Shown here: positions 1 to 11,210 of the stretch, piece after piece | Position numbering within the stretch: position 1 is the stretch's first letter | How the letters are laid out: each line of letters starts with the position of its first letter | Source: Poecilobothrus nobilitatus | Lineage: Eukaryota; Arthropoda; Insecta; Diptera; Dolichopodidae | NCBI GenBank assembly: GCA_947095535.1 | Contig: OX352772.1 | Span: forward strand, 45,031,445 to 45,095,444 | Direction of reading: 5' to 3' | DNA: 64,000 nt | The notes under the pieces: generated by a model | What the model saw: only the letters and a program-made list of their open reading frames with translations | Databases searched by the model: none | What the model was told of the DNA's origin: nothing | Position numbers and translations under genes: made by a program

Positions 1-555
1 TAATAATATTAATAATAATAGTAATGGTAATAATAACAATAATTATAATAATAATAATAGTAATAATAATAATAGCTGCTACAGTGGAGCCATCTTTGGT
101 TATATCATGCAAATAAGGTGTTATATACTGCTGCACGTTATAGTCCAATGATGGCGCTGACTCTGTAGTAAAATAATAATAATATTAATAAGAATACTAA
201 TACCAATAATAGTAACCGCTACAGTGACAGTGGGAGTTGCCTTTAATAATTACCTCATGTATAGTACTATAATACTACTAATGCAAGTTGTAACTGTTGT
301 GACGACTTTAGTCACTGTTAGCAAAATAGTAATAATAATAGGCGAATTCATTGTTTCCTTACAGTCCCACTCCCAATTCAATGTTTCCGTATCCATTTCC
401 TATCTCTACTCCCTAGCCAATATACTGCATTCGCAGGTAAGGGTTCCATCCCATTATATTGGCTAAAGGGGGAGGTGGGTTTAGTCAGTAAGAATCTGAC
501 ACTACCAAGGGGGAAATTCTTGGTGTCTTTGGAAGATTCCCATACCTCCCTTAGG
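1..555 (+). repeat. Family T interspersed repeat, copy 1 (5' part outside window)
   Basis: This stretch aligns throughout with 10400-10890 and, less well, with 43745-44100. Shared landmarks are a TAA-rich opening, a block around 'gctacagtggagcc', the phrase 'gatggcgctgactctgtag', a second TAA-rich block, 'ggagttgcct', 'aataataggcgaattcatt', and a G-rich tail. The tail holds two short hairpins: GTCAG/CTGAC around 484-500 and CCAAG/CTTGG around 507-523. The copy ends in an A-rich run near 555-567, as a retroposed element would. No reading frame is conserved between copies, so I read it as non-coding and non-autonomous. Its 5' end, where the copy at 10283 has a tRNA-like head, lies outside the window. 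Confidence 0.8.
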
Positions 556-1930
556 AAAAAAAACAAAAGTATTTAAAGGTAAGGTTAAGTATTTACAGGC
601 TTCTTTAAACGTAATCTCAAATTTATTATACCTTTGAACACTGTGTTCATAGTTCATACGAGTATAAAAATGACTTTTAAATTATTTTAATATGACTTTT
701 TTTAATTTTTTCTATAGTTGTATCTATCAGATGTTTTTCAGAAAGTCTTGAAACAAAAAGACAAAAAATGAAACGGAATTTTAAATTAAGTACGTGTAAA
801 ATATTCCATATTAAATATAAAAACGAATATATTCTTTACTAACTATTAAAAATTTTTACATTATGTTTGGAAAATTACTATAGTAAAGTTAAAACAAAAA
901 AAAAAAAGAAAATTTTGAAATTGTTATTCACGCGAATTTAGTAATCATTTATTAGTTAAAATAAAAAAAACAAAAAAAAATAATAAAAAAATATAAAAAA
1001 ATAAAACAAAATAAAATTTATAACTTTAAAGAATTTTTGGGAATTGATTTTTGTTTTTTTTTTTTGTTTTTTCTTATTCCAAAATTTTATATTAAAATAT
1101 TTTATAGTGTGTATATTGTGTATTATTCGGCCCCCTAAACTTACTTATCTTCTTTAATTTATTTATTTTCTTTTTTTTTAATTTTATTATTTTTTTTTAC
1201 AGTCTATCTCTCTCTATTTTATGTTTTAGTTTCTTTATTTTTTTTATTTTAAAACAATTTTGTTTTTATTCTTATCCTGTTTTTTTATTTTTATTTCATT
1301 TTTAAGAGATAACGGTGAAGGATGAAAATGTAATCGCAATCTTTCTTAAGGTATAATTCTTTTATTTTGTTATTGTTATTTTTTTTTTTCTTATATTTAT
1401 TATTTTTATATGGTTTTATATTGTATATTTAGAAATAGTGTATATATATATGTATTAAATTTACCTATACATTTATATTTTGGTTTTTTTTTTTTTTTAG
1501 TAAAGAGAAAAAGGAATAGATTTTACAAAGACAGTTGTAAGTATAATAAAAGGGTAGTTTTTTTATATCTTATTACAATTTTTTTTTTTTTTTTACTTTT
1601 TTATATTATTATTGTTGTTATTGTTGTTGTTGTTGTTGTTAGATATTTTTCTTTTATTTCATCCCCCATAAAGCATCTTTATTGCCGAATTTTTATAATA
1701 TAAAAAGAAATAAGTATTAAAAAAAAAAAAAAAAAAATTTATAAGAATTGAAATAAAAAAAAAACTATAAATCTATTCTAATACCCATTACCTTCACATT
1801 AATATTAAAAAGAAAAACGAATACAAAATAAACAAAACAAAATAAAAAATAAAAAAGAAGAAAAAATTGGAAAAACTTTTTTTTTACACTGAGGAAAAAT
1901 TTCTTTAACTAAAAAAAGAAAAAAATTTTA
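556..1930. repeat. Homopolymer-rich low-complexity block
   Basis: The block consists of alternating poly-A and poly-T runs, often of 8-18 bases, with a TTG-type microsatellite at about 1613-1641. A pyrimidine run followed by AG at about 1483-1500 looks like a splice acceptor, but no exon follows it. The 97-residue frame here is made of F/I/V runs and is not a gene. Confidence 0.75.
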
Positions 1931-2228
1931 ATTTGTGATATTCCTTAGATTTCATTTTAGATATCACATATTATAATTTAATATAATTTTGTATATTGAT
2001 TAATCCTTAGCATAAATTTGTAAATTTATTTGGTGTATGTACCTACATATATATGGTTCAAGTTAAATTGATATAAGAATGATTTTGGTATTTGAATTAA
2101 TTTTTTCAATTTATGACATAAGTATAATATGACATAATATTATATATAACGAAATTCATTAATATGACACCAATGAAATTATTTTGGTGATGCGGGGTTC
2201 CAATTTAACAATTTTCTTCCTCTTCAGC

Positions 2229-2580
2229 ATAATTCACCGCTTCAGCATATTTTTTCTGAACTACTTAAAAAAAAAAAAGAGAATTTTCTCAACAATTCAC
2301 ATCACCTTCTGTAGAAAACAAAAAATTAGACAGCTGAAATTTGAAAATGACATTTAAATTATTTAAAAATTTTTGTTTATTTGATGAATCGAATAAAAAA
2401 TTTTTAGAAAAAATGACAGATGAGAAAGGGTTTAGCATAAAAAGTTATAGTTAAATCAACTTTTTTATCGGAGAGAAAAAAAATTTCCGAACTAAATTTG
2501 AAAAATTAGAGAATTCAAATTTTCATATAAAAAACATGTGCGCGTATGAGTACGGCTAAAATATGCGAAGCAGTGAATCC
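2229..2580. repeat. Possible MITE: about 350 bp bounded by imperfect inverted repeats
   Basis: The left end (about 2229-2263) contains 'attcaccgcttcagcatat'. The reverse complement of the right end (about 2546-2580) reads 'attcactgcttcgcatat' and goes on matching for about ten more bases. Roughly three quarters of some 32 positions match, with one gap. The interior is A-rich and non-coding. No target duplication was recognised. It could be a small non-autonomous DNA transposon or a chance inverted pair. Confidence 0.4.
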
Positions 2581-2606
2581 ACCATTTTTGTCTATTAGTA
2601 AGTATT

Positions 2607-2620
2607 ATACGTCATTATAT
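2607..2620. repeat. Target site duplication of SINE copy A, 3' side
   Basis: The 14-mer 'atacgtcattatat' occurs here and, without mismatch, at 3002-3015. The two copies exactly bracket the SINE. Confidence 0.85.
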
Positions 2621-3001
2621 CTATTTTTTTTGTTCCTTTTTACTCCTGATGTATGGAGTATTTACTAAGTCATTTATTATTCATATTTGACAGAGCTTCT
2701 GTTTTTGAAATCATTAATTTCACTAAGCCATTCATTATTCAGCTATTATAGCTATGACACGTAAATATTTCTTTCTACGCCATCTATTATTTTGTACAAG
2801 AATTTTTTTTATTATTATTATATTACAATAAGTTAATTATTATAAATTGTATATATTTATTTTTTATTTAATTATACTAATTATTAATTATATAATTATA
2901 AGAAAAATCTATATATTTTTTATATGATCCAGTTGGGGTTTAAATGAGAGATCTTTCAAATGAAAGGCTGGTGTCTAAACCACTACACCATTATTGACTT
3001 G
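2621..3001 (-). mobile_element. tRNA-Glu-like SINE, copy A, full length with target duplication
   Basis: Read on the minus strand, the element starts near 3001 with a tRNA-like head. 'ATGGTGTAGTGGTTTAG' matches a tRNA D-arm and polymerase III A box. An anticodon-like loop containing TTC follows, then a decayed T-arm/B box near 2935-2950. After the head comes an AT-rich body, then a tail ('aatagatggcg', 'agaaatatttacgt', 'cttagtgaaattaatgatt') ending in an A-rich 3' end at 2621-2640. A perfect 14-bp duplication flanks it, so both ends are well defined. The length of about 380 bp suits an insect SINE. The head pattern (TAGTGG, then CTTTCA, then GGTTCAAAC in the better copies) is closest to tRNA-Glu from memory. 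It has no coding potential and would need LINE enzymes to move. Confidence 0.85.
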
Positions 3002-3015
3002 ATACGTCATTATAT
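3002..3015. repeat. Target site duplication of SINE copy A, 5' side
   Basis: This is the exact 14-bp match to 2607-2620. It marks the 5' boundary of the minus-strand SINE. Confidence 0.85.
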
Positions 3016-3103
3016 GTATCTTTCGTAGTGTAAAATTGATTTTATAAGTAATATAGAATGGAATGGATTGTAAAAATAGAAGAGTTATTAGTACTTAAAA
3101 TAT

Positions 3104-3159
3104 AGTCATCATCTTTAACATCATCAGTAACAGTCATCATCTTTAACATCATCAGTAAT
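3104..3159. repeat. Tandem duplication, 28-bp unit, two copies
   Basis: The unit beginning 'agtcatcatctttaacatc' occurs at 3104 and again at 3132, virtually identical. It is a young local duplication with no associated gene. Confidence 0.85.
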
Positions 3160-3719
3160 AAAAATAACATATTCAGATCTAAAGATCGTATGTAAAAATT
3201 CATGCAAAAATAAGTTTTAATCTGCCTTATATTAATTTTCTTTCTTCGATTTCAATGATAACTTTAAACCAATAGATTAAGATCGAGATAATGTACTTTC
3301 TGTTATTGATATATTTAAAAGTGTAAGTGTTAAAAGTATGCTCTGAAATCTCAGTTTAAAATTTTCCCATTAAGTATGTATATATATATAGTCACCTAAA
3401 TCTATATTACAGTTAAAGTCCATGATTATACGAGATGGTATTACAATTTGAAAATGTTTTCTTTTGTAATGCTTCGATTCTTTTAAAATCCCTTTAACTG
3501 GTGTGAACTGTGAACGACTAAAAAAAATTGATCAGTGATCTTTGATTAGTAATCATATTTTTCAAAATGGTATATTATATTTAATAGTATCTACTTATAT
3601 TAAAACCAAAGTAATTCATTGTACACCATTCTACTAAGTATAAGCCCATTCATCAATATTCTAGAAAAATATTGAGGAATATTATGGCCCTCTTAATTAC
3701 ATTTAGCATAGATACTAAA

Positions 3720-4960
3720 TGATCTAAATTAAAATAAAAAAAAATAAAAATAAAATTTACCTCAATTGAAAATTTTGTGTAAATCATTTCAAATTTTTAA
3801 ATCATTTTGAGTGTTTGTTAAGTTTTTTTAATTTTTTTTTTTCGTTGTTTATTTTTACTAAGTCCTCTCTGACATTTAAATAATTTTTTATTTTTTACAA
3901 TTTTTTAAGGTATATATTTTTTTTTTTTCTTTTTTGATTGCTAAGATCATAAAATTCATTTTTAAGAATCTTTTTTGTTTTTGTTTTTGTTGTTATTCTG
4001 TGTACATTTGGCATAAATTTTAAAAGAAAAAACAAAACAACAAAAAAAAAAAACTTCAAAACGCACAAAAAGAAAAACAAAAAACAACCACCTCTGTACA
4101 ATTTTCTCAATCGTTATCAGATCAGCCTATAAAAAAAAGAATAGAAAAAAATTTTAATTTTTTTATTTTTATTTTCTTTTTATCTTTTATTTTTTTTTTT
4201 TTTTAAATTATCGAATTTTTCTTTATGTTCACTGGTCCTTTTTTTAAATATAAATAAAAAACAAAAAAAAAAAAGGACTAAACATGAACTAAACAACTAT
4301 AACAACCACTACTACTACTACTATTACTGTTTACTACTACTACATCTTAAACTATATTAATACTATTACTGTTTTTACTACTGCTATATTATATTTATAT
4401 ATATATACATTTAAAATAAAAAATAAAAATAAAATATATTCAGTAAGCAAGTAACAATAATAAACAACAGAACAGCTCTAAATAACGGTATAACGGTATA
4501 ACAAAAATTCCCATAAACTAGTAAATAAAAACAAAAAAAAAAAAATTAAAAAAAAACTTTCTATTCTCTATTCGCAGTTTTTATTTATGATTATTTTTAT
4601 TCTCTTTTTTTTTTTTTTATTTTATTTTATGTTCTTCATTTAGATACTTTACTGCTCGTTTCAAATTTTTTTTTTCAATTTTGTTTTTTTTTTTTGAATT
4701 GTTTGAAATAAGGAGGTGGGGTTGGTTGATTGTAGAAATAATACTTTTGAATAGAAAATTTAACGGACCCAAACCGTTATAGAAGAATATAATAAGAATG
4801 GGGGATTGGTAAATTTTTATTATATAGTCGCGTCGTTATTTTAGACTTAAACTATAAAAGAGAAGTTAAAATAAAAACAATAATAATAATAATAATAAAA
4901 AAATATAATAAAAAAAAAAAAAAATATATATTCATCTTTAGTCAGTTTTTCAAACTCTCT
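3720..4960. repeat. Homopolymer-rich low-complexity block
   Basis: Long A and T runs dominate, with a CTA/ACT microsatellite around 4307-4345. A tandem 'taacggta' pair lies at about 4484-4502. The short frames here translate to F and K runs and are not genes. Confidence 0.7.
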
Positions 4961-6173
4961 TGGTCTCCTTTTATTTAGTTTGTCTATATACATATTATAT
5001 AATACATCTTTTAACTAATATAGGTAGTATTTTGATATAAACGAGAGGAAATAGATAAGTTTTTCGATGTAAGTATGAATATTTGAGATTTGTTTAAATT
5101 TTTTTTTAAAATAATGTATGTAAGATAGGTGTATAAAGACCTATTCTCTATAAAGAGTTGTTTATACACATTTAAAAGAGTTTAAACAGATTATGATTAC
5201 ATCCATGATATATATTCATAAATTAAAAAGCTGTGCTGAATATTGAACAAGGACAAAATAAGTTTACGAAAATTTGTATAAAGGTTTACATGTTACAATA
5301 TCATAAACAGTAGCAACCCAATAGAGGATAATACTAAGTAACAAGATGAAACACAAGATTAGATTTAATTACATTTAGAATGTTCGAAATCAATTAAAGC
5401 TCAAGCTCTCAACAATCTTTGATTTAGAAAAGGAATTATAGAAGAAAAAAAAAATCGATAACATCAAAATTATAATTATAGAGTACAATTAAAACTAGAT
5501 TTCGACATTTTGAAATCAATATAATCTTCAAAAGATTCAAGAGAACCTTTGAATATAAAACAAAAAATTTATTCTCTTACTATTACTTAAATTTTTATTT
5601 ACAGTTAAACTTAAACTAAAAACTAAATTATTACAAAAAAAAAAAAACAAAATTTAATTTAAAATTTAGGACTTCATCTTGTTTAAAAATTAACTTACCC
5701 TAACTTACCCATACATCAAATACATCTCAGATAAATTGGAAAACAATTAAAATGGTTGGTTGCTGGATAAAAAGTCGAATAAGCAACCCGAATACAAGAT
5801 ACTATTTTATAAAGCAATTACTAAGTCCATTTGAGTAATTTAGTTGTGGAGTTTATCAACGCCCCCCCAATACTGAATAAGGCAACATGCACTCATTAAA
5901 ATTTTAAGTAGGATCGCAAGGGGACTATGATATATACAATTAATTTGAGGACTATATCGAATAAATTTATAAGAAAATAGACATCAGATATTGGTAGTCA
6001 ATTAAATTTTACTTAAAGTTTTAATATTATGAATAATAATAATTGTTTAAAAAAATTGCATACTTAACGGGCGTCTAATCATATAAATCTTCAAAGTGTT
6101 ATTTCCATTAAAATTCACAGTTTCAGCGTTTATTTTTGCGTATCGTTTACTTATACTACACCTAACTTTATAC
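4961..6173. other. AT-rich sequence without a recognised feature
   Basis: I see no gene, RNA or repeat shared with the rest of the window. A doubled 'taacttaccc' lies near 5692-5711. A run of seven C at about 5863-5869 is unusual for this base composition. Confidence 0.5.
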
Positions 6174-6190
6174 TTAGGTTAGGTTAGGTT
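6174..6190. repeat. (TTAGG)3 telomere-like microsatellite at the LINE 3' end
   Basis: Three perfect TTAGG units, followed by TT, lie exactly at the 3' terminus of the minus-strand LINE. TTAGG is the ancestral insect telomere unit, but three units are too few to call telomeric DNA. A simple-repeat LINE tail explains them equally well. Confidence 0.8.
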
Positions 6191-6680
6191 AAAATGGCTG
6201 TCGGAAAGGAGCACTTACATCATTTTTGGTTCATTGTGATACCACATACAAACTTTTCTATCCCACTCTTTAAAACCAATTTAAGCTTTTTGCAAAGCGA
6301 AGAATGCTCTTCACATTTTTACCTGCTAGATCAAAGAGGTTGTTGAAGAGATATAATTGCAAGTGGGCGTTTTTTTTAGCCGATAAGGCTGGGCATGTGC
6401 AAAGGCGAAGAAGAATGGTTTTTTTCCTTTTCTTCTTCTTTGCAGGCTCTACAGTAGTCGTTTGTGAATAAGCCAAGTTTTTTGGCATGCTTCTCTATTA
6501 GACAGTGATCGGTGATTATACTCATTGTCATTTCAATATCTGCCCTTTTAAGAGAAAGCAGATCATTAGATCGTCTAAAATCGTCTTTTGGGCCATATCA
6601 GTTTTATGATGTTGCACAATATCAAGTTTGACTATACTTAATCTAAGATAAAAGTCAAACGAGATTGATGAAAAAATTAC
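6174..6680 (-). mobile_element. Degraded LINE, C-terminal region and 3' end, with (CCTAA)n tail
   Basis: The minus strand from about 6640 to 6270 encodes, in two frames, the C-terminus of an RNase H-class non-LTR retrotransposon protein (Jockey/R1/LOA/I group). The first stretch includes 'SIITDHCLIEKHAKKLGL' and then 'CRACKEEE', matching the family pattern of T-G-H-C, a histidine-rich helix and CxxC. A frameshift near 6420 leads to 'LCTCPALSAKK' and ends in 'ILRFAKSLNWF' followed by a stop at about 6270. These correspond to the usual H-x-LCxCPAL cysteine motif and terminal F-x-x-W-F. Beyond the stop lie about 75 bases of 3' sequence and then three CCTAA units (TTAGG on the plus strand, 6174-6188). 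The frameshift and earlier stops make it a dead fragment. Confidence 0.8.
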
Positions 6681-6839
6681 TATTAATAATTTTTAAATAT
6701 TTAACATTAGAATATTTATTATAGTCCAGCATTAAATAAAATCCCCTCGTACATATAAGATTTAGTGTATTAATATTTATGTATTATATACACTATTTGT
6801 ATACGTATATAGGACAAAATAGTTGGATATAACTGTTTT

Positions 6840-8400
6840 GTGTGTGAAAATAAAATTTATTTTCCCCGTGGGTAGTTTATGATTTTTTTTCTTTTTTTTT
6901 TTTGCCGTATCTTTAAGATGGGGAGCATGGGATGAAGGAATTTTTATTCGCTGAATTTATTTTCTTAACGAAAAAATAACAAAAAAAAAAAAAAATTATT
7001 TTTTTTTTTATTCTTTTGACAGGATATCGGGAATGGTTATATAGTTTTGAATAGAGGTTAGAATGTTTAAAAAGTGGCCCATAGATGATTTTATTATTAT
7101 TTTTATTTATTTTATTTTTTATTTTTAGTTTTTATGTTTTATTTTATTTTGCTTTTTTTTTTTTTTTTCTAAAAGATTATTATTAGAAGAGGATGAAAAA
7201 TGTAATGATGTAAAGACATAAAAAAAAAAAGAAAAGAAAAGAAAAAAAAAAAAAAATAAAAAAAAAGTGTAAATGTATTAAATAACGGAAAAATGTATAC
7301 AATTGTGCAATGTATATGTTAATAAAATTTATTTTATTTTCTATGCCCTCGTTAATTTTGTCTTATTATTTTTATTACTATACTGTACTGTCAATTATTG
7401 GGGTTTTTTTGGGGATAGAATATACGTATAAGATTTTAAAAGTATAGTTATTTTTACTTTATTTAGATATGGTATCGGGTAGAAAAGAAAAATAAGGGTG
7501 GTGATAAATATTATTTTAAATTATAGATTTTTTTTTTTTTTTACTTTATAGTGTACCTTTTTTCAATTGAATGTGTGTAAAAATGTACAATTAAATTATC
7601 TTTGGAATGTGAGATTTTTTTTTTTTTTGATTTTTGTTTATGTTTTTTTTTACAAAATTAATTTTACAGAAATTTAAAATAAAAAAAAAAAATTTTTTGT
7701 GTTTGTATGTATATGTGAATTAAATTTAATGTATATCTAAGAGTATTTTAGTTTTTTTTTTTAAAATTGAAAATTTTCCACCAAAAAAAAAAAAAAAAAA
7801 CTAAACGAAAAAAAAAGCAAATATTTTTTTTATTTAACTTCGCTCTTACGGGAGTAGTTTTAGAATTATATGAGGTACTTAACATTTAAGAAACTCGCGG
7901 GATTTTATAATAAAAGAGAGAAAAAGAAAATGTATAAAAAAATTGTTATCCCTGTTTTTGTTGTAATATTATATATCCTCATGAATGTATTAGTTTTTTT
8001 CTTTTTTTTGTTGAAATTATTTAGGTGTGCATATATGTATATACATTTATTGAGTTAAAAACTTTATTCCACTATAAATTTTCTATTATATTTTTTTTTC
8101 TTTTCGTCCTTTTTTCTTTTATTTTACTTTAGTTTCGGTTTTGTTTTTAATTTTATTTTTATTGAAAGGAAATCATCAGAAATGATTTTGTTTTAGAGTG
8201 TTTATTAAAGAATGTAAAAGAAGAAAAATACAAAAAAAAAAAAAAAAATAAAAAATAAAAAAAAGGACATTCAGTAGTATATATTACATAGTAGTGTTGA
8301 ATATTGATATGATTATTGTATATTGATTATAGAAAAAATTTTTATTACTATTATTTATATTATTATTTTTTTCTGGTATTCTGTTTTACATTTTTATAGA
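6840..8400. repeat. Homopolymer-rich low-complexity block
   Basis: Poly-A and poly-T runs recur, for example around 7145-7170, 7220-7265 and 7780-7800. There are no credible reading frames. The 62-residue frame at 7870-8058 is low-complexity. Confidence 0.7.
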
Positions 8401-9696
8401 TTTGTGATAATATTATACGAAAAGATTTTTTGGAATATAAATTTGAAAAGGATAAAATGCTGCAATTTGAAGAATTAGATTGTAATAGCAATAATGAAAT
8501 TAATATAAAATTTTAAAGAAAGTAAGTAACGTGAAAAGTTAGCAAAAAAAGATAAAAATTTTAATAAAAAAGACTGCATAAATAAAAATGATAATTATAG
8601 TATTTATCAGATACGTAAAATATTATAAAAGATAATGAAAATAGAATGGTTGTAGATATTTATTAACTTCAAGGAACTTCAAGTCAATTTTTTTTTATTT
8701 TGTATTTCTTAAAAATAATTCAAATATGTAGAGATATTATCCTGATGTTTAATATTTCGTTTATTTTAAAGTTTGTTGTCTAACTTATATTATTTGCGGC
8801 GTACTAAAGTTTTGTTTTTGAAACCATTGTTGTCTTTCATAGAACCAATTTATTATAACAATCTGATAATTTGTTTGAGAAATAGGAAGGGATAATTTTT
8901 TATTTAATTATTCTTATTATAATGTCCAATATTAAACATAAATAATATTCAACATTTAACATTTTCTGTTTAATTTAATTTACTTAACAACAAGGGAAAA
9001 AACCAAGTGGAATACACTCAACCCGACATACAATAAGTCTATGCGTACTCATATCGATCAATCTTCAAACTTGTGAAGATGGGTAAAGATGATCTAAAGC
9101 CAGTTAGCTGGTTCTCATTATACCCTCATATATCTTTCAACATGTCAAGATTCATGAATGGTATTTACCCGCACATTCAAATACGAAATAATGAAGTATT
9201 CCATTTGGCATAAAAAATCTTTGAATTTTTTCAAGATCAAATTTACAATACTTATAACTATATTAATTTACTATAATTTTTATAATTGAAAAGCGTTCCT
9301 ATTATAAATGTTGTTGTTAATTTCATTCTTTACTACTTTATGAATACCTCTGCTTACCAATCAAATAGCTGGCGCTGGTAGAAGGTGATAATATACATAG
9401 CCTGGCCCTGTCAAGGTTAATTTTAAAAAACTTGATCGTTTACGTAAAAGTACACTAAGTTATTTTTATAGTATATACAAATTGAGTTTATTAGAGAATT
9501 TATCTAAAAAGATTAATATTAAGAACAAAATAATACTTAATCAGATTAATTTAAGACTACGATTAAGATATAGAAGTTTTAAATAGATTTGATGCTGGGA
9601 ACTAAAATATTATTTGAGAATTACCTATACCAATTCATTCGAAAACGACCTATTTTAAAACTAACAATCACTTGTAATGAATATTTTAAAGTTGAT
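8401..9696. other. AT-rich sequence without a recognised feature
   Basis: The part at about 8990-9200 has a more balanced base composition than its surroundings, but I found no frame, known repeat or second copy for it in the window. The bases around 9360-9415 are likewise unremarkable in both strands. Confidence 0.45.
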
Positions 9697-9748
9697 GATC
9701 AAAAGATCCGTAGCTAAAATCCGATCAAAAGATCCATAGGCAAAATCC
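9697..9748. repeat. Tandem duplication, 26-bp unit, two copies
   Basis: The unit starting 'gatcaaaagatcc' occurs at 9697 and 9723 with three mismatches across 26 bases. Confidence 0.75.
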
Positions 9749-10282
9749 CATTGGGACTTTAAACTCGCCTCTATGGGATAAAATTTCCATGTAACACTTT
9801 TGTCTTATGGTTAAAAATCGAAGTTTGATGCGGATTTCTGATCGTTTTTAATAGACTTTTAATTGATTAAAGCGAAATAAAAGTTTCACTGAAATAAAAA
9901 TTCGTAATTTTTTTTACATGTCAATATTTTTTTAGTTAAAATTTTTATATTATCAAATTAAGAGTCTGTCTCTATATAATCCTCACTATTTAATTTCTGT
10001 ACAAATATATAATATATAAATATATAATAAAAATATTGAGAACTAGACATACATATATATAACAAGGTCTGAACATTGATTTTGTCACCAATCAAAGGAT
10101 TGAAAATAGTCTAGGCCACAACTTTCGAACTCAAATTACTTTCCCTCTTTAATTACTTTATTTTTTAAGAAAAAAATATTTTCTTTGCATATCCGGGGCT
10201 CAACAAAAACGGGAGTTTACCGTTTTTTTAGAGATTTTACAAACATTTTTTTATTGAATTAATTTTTATTTAATGTATTTGA

Positions 10283-10890
10283 CTGATGGGGTAGTGGTTA
10301 TGTCGCCTTTCAATGGGAAGGTCTTGGGTTCAAACCCTGGTCAGCTCATATGAATAAAAAATATGTAGTAATTTTATATCGTAACAATGTATATTGTGTA
10401 ATTAATAATAATAATAACAATAATAATAATAATAATTGCTAAAGTAGAGCTATATTTGGTTATGTCATGCAGGAAGGTATTATATATTACTGCATGTTGT
10501 AATCCACAGATGGCCCTGACTCTGTAGTAAATAATAATAGTAATATAAATAAATAATACTAATACCAATATTAATAAATGCTATAGTGACAAGTGGAGTT
10601 GCCTTGAAGAATAACCTCATGTAGAAAGGTATTATGTACTACTGGATGTTGTAACGATTATTCTCACTGTTAGCAAATAAAATAGTAATAATAATAGGCG
10701 GATTCATTATTTCTGCAACCTATTGCGCTATCCTTTTCTATACCTATTCACTAGCCAATATTCTGCGTTATCAGGTAGGGGTTTCATCCTATCATTTTGG
10801 TTAAAGGGGGAGTTAGTCAGTAAGAATTTGACACTACCAAGGAGGAATTCTTGGTGTCTTTGAAAGAACCCACACCCATAAGGGGGACAC
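10283..10890 (+). mobile_element. Family T element, complete copy with tRNA-like head
   Basis: The first 70 bases form a tRNA-like module. They comprise 'tggggtagtggttatg' (D-arm/A box), 'gcctttcaatggg' (anticodon arm with a TTC-like triplet, pointing to tRNA-Glu) and 'gggttcaaaccc' (T-arm/B box, a perfect self-complementary GGGTT/AACCC stem). A spacer with TAA repeats leads into about 480 bases that align with 1-555. The tail carries the hairpin-prone 'agtcagtaagaatttgacact' region (about 10814-10834) and CCAAG/CTTGG (about 10837-10856). No frame is shared between copies. I infer a non-autonomous pol III-type retroposon longer than the typical SINE. A target duplication was not found. Confidence 0.75.
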
Positions 10891-11210
10891 AAATACCATA
10901 ATTACATTTTGAATTTATAATTCACCTAAATGCATCATAATGATTTTATGACAAATATTTTGTAAAAGTATTATTTTGTATATTGAATTTTTAAACTAGA
11001 TGGGACTTTTGACCCTGCACCTATTTTGGCATCAATGCCATCGGGGTAAGATTATTTTTAACCCTCATAGCAAAAAGGTTGGTTGATGTTAATATTAATA
11101 TGATTCAAGTTATTTGAATTTTATTATAAATTATATTAAAATAAAAAAGTGTATGTACACTGACTTTAAATAAAGTATTTGAAGGAGCAGAAGAAAATAG
11201 AAATATATAT
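10891..11210. other. AT-rich spacer without a recognised feature
   Basis: Nothing recognisable is present apart from ordinary AT-rich DNA. A short 'catcaatgccatcggg' stretch near 11028 is not repeated in the window. Confidence 0.4.

Noticed and set aside
1483..1500. Splice acceptors (T runs followed by AG), also at about 13065-13084
   Set aside because: Such sites arise at random wherever poly-T occurs. No open exon follows either one.
6174..6190. Telomeric DNA
   Set aside because: Only three TTAGG units, directly attached to a LINE 3' end. This is better explained as the element's tail.
10283..10352. Functional tRNA gene
   Set aside because: No matching acceptor stem is visible, the D-arm and anticodon stem pair poorly, and the module is joined to a repeat body. 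It is a SINE-type head.
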